Shown here: positions 22,515 to 33,528 of the stretch, piece after piece
How positions within the stretch are numbered: the stretch's first letter is position 1
Layout: the number at the start of each line of letters is the position of its first letter
NCBI RefSeq assembly: GCF_022539505.1
Contig: NC_061510.1
Location: 98,968,292 to 99,032,291, forward strand
Source: Lolium rigidum
Taxonomy: Eukaryota > Streptophyta > Magnoliopsida > Poales > Poaceae
Reading direction: 5' to 3'
DNA length: 64,000 bases
Program-made: the position numbers and the translations under genes
The notes under the pieces: generated by a model
Databases searched by the model: none
Seen by the model: the letters and a program-made list of their open reading frames with translations, nothing else
Told to the model about the DNA's origin: nothing

Positions 22515-25500
22515 TCACGGGTAATATAATTCACATGATTCATTCAACAAAGTTTGGTACAATAAATTATTACACATCATTTCTTCCCTTGTGTCCACCG
22601 CTTGCTTACGATTGTGCCGTATCCATGGAGCATCCTCATCATTTAACTTAATGCTTGGGTCGGTGTTCACTTTGAAGGGCGGAATTTCAGCAAACATATT
22701 ATAATCTTCGACATGTCTGTCTTGTCCTCCACTCCCACGATGTTTCTTTTCCACTGAAAGAACAATGTGCCGCTTTGGATCATCGCATGATGTACTTGAT
22801 CGTTTTCTTATCTTTCCGTTTCCTCGGTTTGCTACTCATGTCCTTCACATAGAAAACCCGAGCGACATCTTTCGCTAGGACGAATGGTTCGTCAAGGTAA
22901 CCAAGATTGTTGAAATCCACCATTGTCATTCCGTATTGCTGGTCCACCTTTACCCCACCTCCTGTTAGCTTGAACCATTTGCACCGGAACAAAGGGACCC
23001 TAAAGGAGGGTCCATAGTCAAGTTCCCATATCTCCTCTATGTAACCATAATATGTGACCTTTTGCCCATTCTCGGTTGCTGCATCAAAGCGGACACCACT
23101 GTTTTGGTTGGTGCTCTTTTTATCTTGGGCGATCGTGTAAAATGTATTCCCATTTATCTCGTACCCTTGGAAAGTCGTTATAGTCGAAGATGGTGTCTTG
23201 GCCAACATGTACAGCTGATCTACAACCTTATTGTCACTCATTAAATGTTTTCTCAACCAACTGCCGAAAGTCTCCATGTGGGCCTTCCTAATCCAGGATT
23301 CGAGCTTCCCGGGGTTGTCCGAGCGTAAAATATTCTTGTGTTTCTCAAAGTACGGAGCCACCAAGCTGGAATTGGTCGAAGCGTGTGGTGTGCTTCGATC
23401 GGAGAATGGCCGTCCATACATATCATTGATTTCCTTCCGATCGTGCCTTTTCCACTTAGTCTCCCCTCGTGCCGCGATTGAGGAAGACCAATCGGCTTAA
23501 GGTCGGGAACAAAGTCAACACAAAACTCAATTACCTCCTCATTTCCATAGCCCTTGGCGATGCTTCCTTACGGCCTAGCACGGTTACGAACATATTTCTT
23601 TAATACTCCCATGAACCTCTCGAAGGGGAACATATTGTGTAGAAATACGGGACCGAGAATGGAAATCTCATCGACTAGGTGAACCAGGAGGTGCGTCATA
23701 ATATTGAAGAAGGATGGCGGGAACACCAACTCGAAACCGACAAGACATTGGATCACATCGTTCTGTAACCGTGGTAGAACTTCTGGATTGATTACCTTCG
23801 AGAGATTGCATTGAGGAATGCACATAGCTTCACAATGGCTACTCGAACATTTTCCGGCAGGAGCCCCTCAAAGCAATCGGAAGCAATTGCGTCATAATCA
23901 CGTGGCGGTCGTGAGACTTCAGGTTTTGGAACTTTTTCTCCGCCATGTTTATTATTCCCTTTATATTGGACGAGAATCTGACGGGACCTTCATACTGCTC
24001 GGGCATTCAAAAAAGATGACCTTCTCTTCTTTGGTCGGAGCGTAGGCTGGCACGACCTTGAAACCGTTCCGGATGCGGGTCATCGGGGTCTTTCAAACTT
24101 TGCTTTGGTCTGCCGTGCTTCCTTTGTATCATTTGACTTCCCATACACGCCCAAGAAGCTTAGGATGTTCACGCAAATATTCTTCGTAACGTGCATCACG
24201 TCGATTGCGGAGCGGACTTCTAGGACTTTCCAATATTCTAGCTCCCGGAATATAGATTTCTTCTTCCACATGGCTACGTGCCCGTCGGCTCCCTTCGGAG
24301 CTGATTGTCCGCCAGGACCCTTTCCAAAGATGACTTTCAAACCCTTGACCATATCAAATACCTCAGCACCGAGTGTGTTCCGCGAGGCTTCGGCCGGTGA
24401 TCCGCCTTGCCGTTGTAATGCTTGCCTTTCTTTCTTCTTGGATGACCTTTCGGAAGAAATCGACGATGCCCAAGGTACACGTTCTTCTTACAATTTGGCA
24501 AATGTACACTTTCGGTCTCATGTAAGCGGTGCGTGCATGCATTGTATCCCTTATTTGACGGTCCCGAAAGGTTACTAAGAGCGAGGCCAATCGTTGATGG
24601 TTACGAAAAGCAACGCTCGTAGGTCAAATTCCTCTTCTTTGTGCTCATCCCACACACGGACACCAGGTCTGCCCCACAGTCTGTAAAAGCTCATCAACTA
24701 ATGGCCTTAGGTACACATCGATGTCGTTGCCGGGTTGCTTCGGACCTTGGATGAGCACTCGGCATCATAATGAACTTCCGCTTCATGCACAACCAAGGAG
24801 GAAGGTTGTAGATGCATAGAGTCACGGGCCAGGTGCTATGGCTGGAGCTCTGCTCGCCAAAAGGATTCATGCCATCCGTACTTAGACCAAATCTTATGTT
24901 CCTTGCGTCAGCTGCAAAATCTTTGAACTCTCTGTCGATCTTTCTCCATTGCGTTCCATCTGCGGGGTGTCTCAACTCCCCGTCCGACTTACGGTCCTCT
25001 TTGTGCCATCGCAACAACTTGGCATGCTCTTTGTTCCTGAACGGACGTTTCAACCGTGGTATTATAGGAGCATACCACATCACCTTGGCGGGAACCCTCT
25101 TCTCGGGTTTACGGCCCTCAACATCGTCACCGGGGTCATCGCCTCCGATCTTATAACGCAATGCGGTGCATACCGGGCATTCATTCAAATTCTCGTATTC
25201 ACCGCGGTAGAGGATGCGATCGTTGATGCATGCATGTATCTTGAGAACCTCTAAACCTAGAGGGCGAGACAACCTTCTTTGCTTCGTACGTAGTGGCGGG
25301 CAACTCGTTATTCTTTGGAAACATATTCTTCAACATTTTCAGCAAGTTTTCAAATGCCGAGTCAGCTACACCTGCCTGTGCCTTCCATCTCAGCAAATCC
25401 AGTGTGCAGCCCAGACTTTTTCGGACCATCATCGCATCCGAGGTACAGGCGCCTTCCTGTGATCCTCTAACATGCGATCCAAATTCTCCCTCTCTTTTTC

Positions 25501-25951
25501 AGTTTCGCAGCGTCTCCGTGCATCAGCAATGGTCCGACCAAGATCATCAACGGGATCATCATGTGCCTCTTCTTCACCTTCCCCTTCACCTTCAGCATCC
25601 TCCATGAAAGTATCACCGAAATGAGAAAGATAGCTTTCATCATTGAAATCATCCCCTTCTTCATCTTCTTCCATTATAACCCCTCTTTCTCCATGCTTGG
25701 TCCAACAATTATAGCTTGGCATGAAACGCGTGCCGAAGCAGGTGCATGTGAACATCTCTTGAGGAAGAGTAACCCTTCCGATTCTTACACTTAACACATG
25801 GACGAGATAACAAAACCCCCTGCTTGTTCGCATTAGCCACTACGAGGAAATCTTTCAAACCCGTCTCGAACTCGCCGGAGAGTCGGTTACCGTACATCCA
25901 TTGCCGATTCATCTGCATTATTATAATATAAAATATATAATTAACCATCAT
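22515..25951 (-). pseudogene. CACTA TNP2-type transposase, frameshifted
   Basis: Reading leftward, the region starts MNRQWMYGNRLSGEF with a CVKCKN zinc motif (25951-25760) and continues with PSYNCWTKHGERG (about 25700). Then come the transposase core with KIHACINDRILYRGEYENLN and CPVCTALRYK (about 25250-25130), YAPIIPRLKR and RFGLSTDGMNPFGEQSSSHS, and AIDVMHVTKNICVNILSFLG (about 24190). It ends with the DUF4218-like region (23825-23568, ILGPVFLHNMFPFERFMGVL) and the DUF4216-like region (23421-22780), with a tail to 22515. These parts follow the known TNP2 order. At least four changes of frame separate them, more than introns alone would explain, so the gene is probably dead. It would have cut and joined the element ends. 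Confidence 0.85.
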
Positions 25952-26253
25952 GCATTTGTTAAACTAACTAGCTACAAACAATATAAATTAAACAATGAAC
26001 TACACACACATATGCATATTTTATCAATGACACATCAAAGGTTCAAGTTGCTAACCGCGATCGAGGAGGAAAAAATAAATGAGAAAGCTCAAGTGTGACT
26101 CCAACACTTCATATCATGTTTGTTTCATGCTCTTGGGGCATTTCATCAAACACCTTATGTGCATAAGAGGAACCAAAAGCAAACCTAACACTCACTTGTG
26201 AAGTTTGTGAAGAGAATGGCTCCAAATGGCTAAGTGTTGGCTGCTTGGATGGG

Positions 26254-26470
26254 TATATATAGGGGAGGGGCTTTAGTCCCGGTTGGCTCGGCCAACCGCG
26301 ACTAAAGGCCTTCGAGCACCTTTAGTCGCGGTTGGGCTGGCCAACCGCGACTAAAGCTCCCACGTGCACCGGCTGGCCACCGTGCGCCCGGGCCCGGAGC
26401 CTTTGGTCGCGGTTCGCCACACGAACCGCGACTAAAGACCCCATTAGTCGCGGTTCCTTTACCTTCGCGA
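26254..26470 (-). promoter_or_regulatory. CACTA right-end promoter and subterminal repeats
   Basis: TATATATAG at 26254-26262 lies about 300 bp upstream of the transposase start. The following 200 bp hold several motif copies (TTAGTCCCGGTTGGC, CCAACCGCGACTAAAG and variants, up to about 26470). The layout matches the internal module at 21746-21915. Confidence 0.55.
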
Positions 26471-27046
26471 CTTATGGGGCTTCCCGGAAGCCTGTTTTTC
26501 CACCAGTGTGTATACAATGGATATCTATATGCTTTCAGTCATCCATTACCTGAACAGGATTATGCACCAACATCTAACATCTTTGCATATGATTACAGGC
26601 AATCCCTGACTTGTGTTCGTTGAAGATCGCATGGACTAAATCAACATAGTTTCCAAGAGTCGTCTTTTCTGATAGATTTTTTTTTGTCGGGAATGGTTGT
26701 ATGGAATTTGTAATTTATGACAAACTATGACGAATTATGTGACTGAAACTCTTGTGTTTTTGAATGTTGATAACTGTTGGACATTGACTTCACAGGCTTA
26801 TTTTCATCTGCTGCCATAAAAATTGAATCTTTGCTATTGTATGTTGGTTTGAATTATTTTATTTGGTTTTCTCTTGCGCACCAATCCCTTCTAACCAAAT
26901 GCCAGTTTTTAGGAGTAGGGATTAGGGATTAGTGGGGATGGGGATGGGGATTAGTGGGGATTGGGTGATGGGTGGGGATTCACCCAATCCCCTAGAAATT
27001 ATCCCCACTAATCCCCACTAATACTCCACAACCAAACAAGGCCTAA

Positions 27047-27787
27047 GTCTTGCACAAACGGGTATTAGTTTAACTACGGATATCCACTTAAGTCAGCTCC
27101 TTACTAATGTCCCCTCAATAAGCGAGCTGCACCTGGATTTTAGAAGTGAAAAGGTACTCACTCATTCCATCCTACTCTGTGATGCTCACAATCGAGGATG
27201 ATTTGTTTGCAGGCACTCGGTTATTAATTTATTTGCTTCTTTTGTGCCAGATTTGGGTTGTACCAGAATGCCCTAAACTGCTAGCTCCTGTGTTTGGCAA
27301 ACTAGAGTATGTGAATCTGGATAATCTCCGTGAAGGATGTGATATCGCTTGGACCAACTTCATTCTTGAAGCTGCGCCCCGCCTACGGGAGCTGTGCATC
27401 ACGGTCTGGGATCACTGGTGCGAAATGATGACAGACGAGGACACTCGAAGGCAACTTGGATACTGCGAGAAAGCAAACGTGGAGTGGCAACCATCTGTAC
27501 CTGGTCTCAAGCACAAGAATCTGGTCAAGCTTACCATCCACGGCTTCCAACCCAATGAGAACATGGTGGAATACGTGAGGAACATCATGAAAGTCGCCGT
27601 GAACATGAGGGAGATATCGCTGCACGACAGAAAGGCATGTGAGCACTGCCGGTACTTGTATCACAGCGTCAAGGTTTCCCCTTCTACATATCCGAGGACC
27701 AGCGAGAAGAAGGATATGCTGAGGGTGGAGATGACCAAGGAACTGGGGATTGCGGCATTGCCTGCTGTGATCCACTTCAGGTCATGA
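27047..27787 (+). pseudogene. F-box/LRR gene, 3' part (exons 3b-4)
   Basis: This continues exon 3 of the gene begun at 12811. Taking one TAA and skipping the insertion restores the frame (LLSTLSLAQTGISLTTD across the junction). Exon 3b runs to 27153 (AAG then GT), and exon 4 is 27251-27787, entered after an AG in phase. The sequence codes for further leucine-rich repeats (ISELHLDFRSEK, LEYVNLDNLREG). It ends with an FBD-like region (NLVKLTIHGFQPNENMVEYV, NMREISLHDRKACEHC) and a stop at 27787. No stop or frameshift occurs in either half, so the split looks young compared with decayed neighbours. The 3' UTR contains an 85-bp tandem duplication. Confidence 0.8.
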
Positions 27788-27793
27788 TAATCT

Positions 27794-27960
27794 AGAGTTT
27801 ATCCTAATGATGTTTGAAAGAGATGCCTCTGTATGACATTCTATCCTACTCAATGTCATTGGAAGGAATTCCATAGTCCAGAGTCTATCCTAATGATGTT
27901 GAAAGAGATGCATCTGTATGACATTCTATCCTAGTCAATGTCGTTGGAAGGAATTCCATA
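27794..27960 (+). repeat. 85-bp tandem duplication in the F-box gene 3' UTR
   Basis: Two units (27794-27875 and 27876-27960) share ATCCTAATGATG, GTATGACATTCTATCCTA and GGAAGGAATTCCATA, with a few substitutions and one indel. A partial third copy (GAGTTTATC) follows. Confidence 0.85.
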
Positions 27961-28012
27961 GAGTTTATCTGTATGTACTTGCTCTACTCTTTGTTTATTT
28001 TACTTTTTCTTT

Positions 28013-28217
28013 GAATTGAAGCTTGCCTGCACTAATGGTTCTAGTCAGTATTTGCTAATCTATAAGTTGAATGTATTGGAGGCTTAGGGAGCCCTTGCAA
28101 CAAGTCAGTAGTAACAGACTAACACTACGATAAGTGCAGGCAAGCTTCAATTTCATAAGTGCAAGGGCTCTCTAAGCCTCCAACACATTGAAGTTATAGA
28201 CTAGCAAATACTACTAA
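28013..28217. repeat. two crossed inverted repeats between convergent genes
   Basis: Arm L1 (28013-28033, GAATTGAAGCTTGCCTGCACT) pairs with R1 (28133-28153). Arm L2 (28042-28099, ending GGGAGCCCTTGCA) pairs with R2 (28160-28217, starting TGCAAGGGCTC), about 85% matched. The order L1-L2-R1-R2 is crossed, not nested. It lies between the 3' ends of the F-box gene (+) and the Josephin gene (minus). Confidence 0.8.
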
Positions 28218-28219
28218 GA

Positions 28220-28714
28220 CCAGCAAGAGAAACATAGGAAAATTAAATTGCACCAAATAGTTCAAATGTATACTCTGAATCAATGCTCAGAAAATGGTGT
28301 TCCACAGGGCACATACACTGCTGCAGCAGATTCTCATTTCCTAAGGTCTGCATACACAATCTCAAGAAAAAGGGAGGGGTTCCTCATACACGATTGACAA
28401 TGTCCTCAGCGAAGAGAGAGTTTTTTCATGCACAAGTAACACACTAATTGCCAAGTATATGCTATGCCTCTATACACAACTCGTTGACATTTGAGATATA
28501 CACGTCAATGGATCATGCATAGAGCAAACTGAACATTCCATGTACCTGCACTCCTACAGGCCCTGCCCGTGTTTCTCACCGAGATAGAGAAGCAACTGTT
28601 GCTGTGTTGCAGACGCTTGTGATCTAATTGTCAATTCAGAAATATGGGCTACATGACACTTTGCGATGGAGAAGCTATTTGATGTATAGCCTCATGAGAT
28701 TTGAAGCAGTGCAA
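28220..28714. other. spacer downstream of the Josephin gene
   Basis: This is mostly the expected 3' UTR and flank of the minus-strand Josephin gene. No other gene, repeat or RNA feature is recognised. Confidence 0.4.
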
Positions 28715-31700
28715 TCATTCATCCTGCAGCACAATCATGAGTTCTCCGCCTTGACTGAGGACACTGTCCAGAAACACAATTAGTTCTTCTTTGCCCTGAA
28801 ACTGCTTGGCTGAGGATAAATCACTGTCCAAATTAAACCAGACACCATCAACGCTTCGAATTGCCACCCAATGCCTGCCTGACCAGAGCCCCCTAAACCT
28901 CCTGACAGGTACATTGATCATAAGACCTGCCAGCGCTTCTGCATCCAGATCTATCGAAGATGCACCCTTCCGGTGATCATGCCAGACTACCTTCTTCTTT
29001 CTTGCTTCTAACGCCGCGATAAGTACATTTACATCGTAGTTCCCGGTTAATGCATTGTGGTGGGGCTTCCAAATCAACGATAGGGGAGTCCATTTGTCCT
29101 TGTTTGGGTCGGTAAGAGCAAGATTTTCAGAAATACCATCCAAGTCAGCTCGGGTGAAAGATTCCTTTTCCTGAGTCACAGAAAGACAATAGAGACATTT
29201 AAAACATGGTAAGGCCAGATTAAACAAGGTGGTGTGGAAGCAATGGAAATGAACTGTGATGTACCTACTAAGATCATGCTGCTTGTAGACAACATAAAAT
29301 CATTTACCTTTGTAACTGTTAGTTTACGACGATATATATTTTACTGATTGTAGCATATGCTGTATCTACTAAAACCTTGTCAATAGTAATTATTCACATT
29401 CCTAGTAACACTAACTATTAAGAGGAGGTAGCTACAGCGATGGAAAATTTTAAGCGCCAAAATTGTTTGCCACTTCAGCCAATTTTTTCGACACCCACAC
29501 CATTGTACATTACTACACACCTGATTGACGTGACACGGACGCTGCCTCTTCTCATCTCCTCCAAGACCAAGCCTACCGAAAAATTCCTCGTTGTCTTGGA
29601 CGATGATGGCAACCAGGTGAACCAAAACTATGGTCACCACGACCATAATAGGGCTATCGTCCTAATCTCATCCTCCCAGAACGATGTATCTCCGGACAAC
29701 AGCAACGGAAACTAACACGGCGATGGCACCCCTTCCAACAACAAGGAGATCACCTCTCCCGATGATGACGATGATCGTGCCTCCTCCTCGTCACCGAGAA
29801 GCAAAAGAAGACAAGGCGCAAGTGGCCAACAACCTAGTGCATGTGGACCGTTGACGACGACCTCACTCCGATGACGACGTTCGCATGCAGTAGGTTGTCA
29901 GCCGCTTGCGCCTTTTCTTCTGCTTGTAGATGACAATAGAGGAGGCACGATCGTCGTCGTCATCGGGAGAAGTGGTCTTCTCGTTGTCAGAAGGGCACCA
30001 TCGATGTTGTTGTCGTTACCATCTCGTAGAAGATTAGGACAATCGCCCTAACATGATGTGGTAATGATAGTTGTGGTTCACCTAGTCGTCATCGTTGCCC
30101 AAGGCCACGCTGAATTCCTCGGTAGGCTTGGGCTTTGAAGAGTTGAGAAGAGGCAGGCTGGCACCATAGTGATCAGGTGTGTAGGAATGTACAAGGTAGA
30201 ATAGATCATGCTGCTTGTAGCATATATTGAAAACGTAAAGTGCCAATCATTTATATTTGTGATTGTAAGGTTCCGGTGATCAGGGCAATGAAATAACATC
30301 TAAAAGGGCAATGAAATAACACCTAATATCTAGGAGCGGACAAACAGTAAAATCGCAGCACACAAGCACATTATTTAGTAGGTGCACCCAGGATCTGTAT
30401 CGAGTGAATAGTCCTTTTCTATTAAAGTTCATTCAGGATACCGTAGTGTGGATTTTTTCTGCTTCTATCAGTTTGAGTTTCTGCTCGTAGTTTTTTTAGG
30501 GAGAAAAATATGGGTGATATGCTCAAACACAGAAGAGAGAGACATGTAGCATAGTGATAACTAGGGAACGATCCGATTTCCCCTAAGAATTTGCTAGCAT
30601 GCAAGCGAGATAATCACGAGAGGATATACGCAAGACAATCGAGATAACTTTAATTAATTTATTTTTTGAAAATATGCTCCCGTGGCTCACATAACAATTG
30701 GATTACTGAAACTATTTTTTTGGGTATAACTGAGATTTATAAGCTGAAGTTAAAAATAATAATACATAAACTGTCCAGACTGGCTCTCGGTCCTATCATC
30801 ATCATCCTATGTCAATGCATTATTCATAACTAGGAAAGCAGCATTGATGTAGGAGTGTATTTTGCTAGGTCTTGCAAAGTTGGTCGCACAGACATCAATG
30901 AATAAATTACCGTGACTCATGACATTGATTGTTCCCGCACAAAATAAAAAACTGTCAACATATTCAAAACCATACATGACATTGCTGCTAAAGTATCTCG
31001 ATCGGAAGGTTTCGGTTCGTGCAATCTTTCCCCTAGTTAAACAACTGCTCTGACTTGGCGCTGTAGGGACCCCAAACCCATGGCTATTGTTGCGGGAGAG
31101 CCTTCTATTTCATAGGTGTGGTTGTTAACCGAGTCCCTTGCTCCGAGAGCTAGATCATCTTCTAGCCAGAACATTAGTCATAAGGGACGAGGTTAACAAC
31201 TAAGCCTATGAACTAGAAGTCTCTTGCAGCTCCATGGTCCATACAGTGTGAAGTCAAAGTGGTTGTTCAACTAAGGAGTGAGGTTGTGGTGAACACAAGT
31301 CTTCAGGTCCAGACAATTTGGCATAAGTTCTCCATGTGGATTTATATATGCTGACATTCTTTTTATTTCGAGGGGACATGTGTTGTCATGACTCACGCTA
31401 ATTTATCTGTAGATGTTTCTCTGTCCGGCCAACCTTGCCAGACCTTACACAATATAAGCGCCTACGTCAATGTTGTTGTCCAAGCTAGGAATAACGAATT
31501 GAACTAAGATGACGATGCTAGGGGTGGGAGCCGGTCTGAAGAGGTTACGTATTATTATTTTCTAGTTTAGCTAACAAGCTCAATTATATCAACTGTTAGT
31601 TTTAGTTATCCAATTGTTATTCGAGCGACGAGAGCATAGATTCAATCATCCTTATCTTAATACTAAAATAACTTAGCATTGTCTTGTTTATATGCTCCTG

Positions 31701-33287
31701 TGTATTCTCTCGTTCGCATGTATTGACAGGGAATGACCCGCTTGCGCAAAAAATTGGGTCATTCCACAACATGTCATTATCACAGAAAATCACGTGCATA
31801 TCTATTCTTCAAAAACGACGAGCGGAAACTCAAACTTAAAAATAGCGAAAAAACACGATATGGGATCCTGAACACACTCTTAAGAAAAGAAAAAAGGACC
31901 CCTCGCTCCATACAGATTCCTAAACGCCCCTACTAGAGACTTAAGTACTTGTGTGCTGTGGTGTAGCTAAAATTGGAGACCACCTTTTCCCTCTGAGATC
32001 AAACTTTCATATAATCCAGGTTAACAAGGCAGGATCTGCGATCACGCAAGGCACCTATAGGTAGCTGAGAGGACGATTCACGCTCTCTCCATACATTGTT
32101 GACGGTGCAAACTCCCTACCGCTACAGCGCCAAGAGCGGATGTACGATGGCACATTAACGCCCTCCAGTCACTCTCCACAAGGTCGCCCCACCTAGATCC
32201 AAACCTGCCAGCTACATGACAGTCCAGATTCGAGAGTGGTTGGCTTTTCTGCCTCTCTGGTCCGGAACCAGAAGCCCGAGTTAGAGTGGTGCGAGCTTGG
32301 TGGCGATGTTCTGGCAGATTGGGACGTGACCCGGGTTTGATAGCGACATGGTCGACGAACTGGGGCATGGCGTGAGGTGTTCTGCAACACAGGAGGAGAT
32401 TCAACTGTCCGCCGGCTTGTGCTGATGGGAGAGGTTGTGCGAATGTGGCTCAGCTGGCGAGATGAGAGTGAGGCAGGGAGCGATTATTCTGTTCGGTGAG
32501 AGGATTGTGTCTGGTGAGGGTGTATTTTTCTTCTTAGAAACTATGCCGTGTAGTTTCCCAAAACTCACCTAGGTGGCAATTGAAAACAGCATCAAGCAAG
32601 TCACATGATCACACACCTAGCAAGTCTCTATTACATATGGTTGAGCATGAGCGTGCAAGACAGATGGGCGATACCCTTAAACGCATTGATATGAGCTAAT
32701 GGCGAGCAGTCCCCACCGGATGGGCCAAGAATTGACAAAGTGACTTGCGTCTCTTTCTGATGAGAAGGATTATGGTTTCCACTTTCCACCTTCTCACTAA
32801 AAGGTGGATTTGATCTCATGAAAAACGTGCCCACCATCTTCAGTAAGGAGGGAGCAGAGCACAACTCTCAACTAATCCAACAATTCCTACCGAGTGAGTA
32901 ACTCGAACGCTTAATTAGGTCCTTCCTACTTCCCATATGTGGGTGCTGTGCCGATGCTACTTGACAGGAAAAATAAAGGGAACAAGAAAGCAAGATACAC
33001 CCGATTTACTCTACGGACTCAACTGGAAACCTAAGATTACGCAAAGTTCTCAACTGAAGTTACTGCAATCATAACAAAAACATAGTTGAGAGCATGAAGC
33101 GATGGTGCAGTAGCAACCAGCGAGAGAGGAGGAGGGTCACCTGCATAAGGTTGTTGAGGGCGTGGAGGAGACAGAACTGCATCCTCTGCCTTTCGTGGTA
33201 CACCTTGCTGCCGCCGCCGCTGCTTTCCGCCGAGCCTGGTCCTTCCTCGTCCGGATTTGCTTCTGATCTGGCTAACGAAGACTCCAT
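28715..33287 (-). CDS. JOSL: Josephin-domain protein (putative deubiquitinase)
   Basis: Josephin proteins are cysteine proteases that cleave ubiquitin conjugates. Two exons on the minus strand, 33287-33141 and 29170-28715, join in phase across a 3.97-kb GT-AG intron and give 200 residues. Nearly the whole protein is one Josephin domain. KVYHERQRMQFCLLHALNN contains the expected nucleophile Cys39 and the adjacent Gln34. WKPHHNALTGNYDVNVL and VVWHDHRKG follow. SGRHWVAIRSVDGVWFNLDS holds the catalytic His149 and the Asn162/Asp164 region. Length and layout match the short plant Josephin-like protein (Arabidopsis JOSL type), not the longer ataxin-3 type with UIM motifs. The N-terminal 28 residues are acidic and Ser/Gly-rich. 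The intron carries an inverted repeat (29504-30194) and a small hairpin (31073-31243). Confidence 0.9.
29504..30194. repeat. long imperfect inverted repeat in the Josephin intron
   Basis: The left arm (about 29504-29860) and the right arm (about 29875-30194) are reverse complements at roughly 75%. Matching blocks include TACACACCTGAT, CCAAGCCTACCGA, CGATCGTGCCTCCTC-like and CAACCTA-TGCATG. The gap between the arms is about 15 bp, so a transcript would fold into a hairpin with ~320-bp arms. The left arm contains an open frame (29440-29715, MENFKRQNCLPLQP), so a coding-like piece is present in both orientations. The pair is bracketed by a direct repeat, GATCATGCTGCTTGTAG, at 29272 and 30204. 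Confidence 0.75.
31073..31243. repeat. small hairpin element in the Josephin intron
   Basis: The left arm (CATGGCTATTGTTGCGGGAG through ATAGGTGTGGTTGTTAACC) and the right arm (GGTTAACAACTAAGCCTAT through GCAGCTCCATGG) are about 80% complementary. The apex lies near 31160. The size (~170 bp) fits a MITE, but I found no clear target duplication. The rest of the intron (30200-33140) shows nothing else I can name. Confidence 0.55.
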
Positions 33288-33528
33288 GATGCCGCGAACT
33301 GAAGTGGCGGCGGGGGTTTGGTACTTTATCGCCGCAGATACAGACGGGACGGCAGCGGATTGCTTTCCTTCCCTCGGTGCCGCGCTAAACTAGCACACGG
33401 ATTTTGCGCCGCCGACGCCGCGATGAGTCGATGGGATTGGAAGCCAAACTGAAGGGGGATTCCCCTAATCGGGACACCGATGCCTTATTTCCTTTCTCTT
33501 GAGGATTTCCCTTTTCTTTTGCAATTGG

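Larger units (their letters stand above)
16171..26508. mobile_element. CACTA (En/Spm-type) transposon, 10.3 kb, nested
   Basis: The ends are perfect inverted repeats: CACTGGTGGAAAAACAGGC at 16171 and GCCTGTTTTTCCACCAGTG ending at 26508. They are flanked by the 3-bp duplication TGT (16168-16170 and 26509-26511), the CACTA hallmark. Both ends carry arrays of the motif CTTTAGTCGCGGTT and its complement. Two gene regions lie on the minus strand: a TNP2-type transposase (22515-25951) and a Ulp1-like gene (about 16690-20508). The transposase has several frame breaks, so the copy is probably not self-mobile now. Confidence 0.93.
14087..27043. mobile_element. Harbinger-type element interrupting the F-box gene (outer element of a nest)
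   Basis: The left end is GGCCTTGTTTGGTT (14087) and the right end is AACCAAACAAGGCC (ending 27043), perfect 14-bp inverted repeats. Similarity extends further inward (GAGTATTAGCGGGGAT versus the reverse complement GAGTATTAGTGGGGAT). The target duplication is TAA at 14084-14086 and 27044-27046. Without the CACTA inside it, the element is about 2.6 kb. Its own sequence (14087-16170 and 26512-27043) is GC-rich and Ala/Arg-coding up to about 14800, then AT-rich. I recognise no transposase or Myb-like protein, so I call it non-autonomous. Confidence 0.88.

Noticed and set aside
32078..32404. 108-codon minus-strand frame in the Josephin intron
   Set aside because: No recognisable motif and no splice context linking it to the gene.
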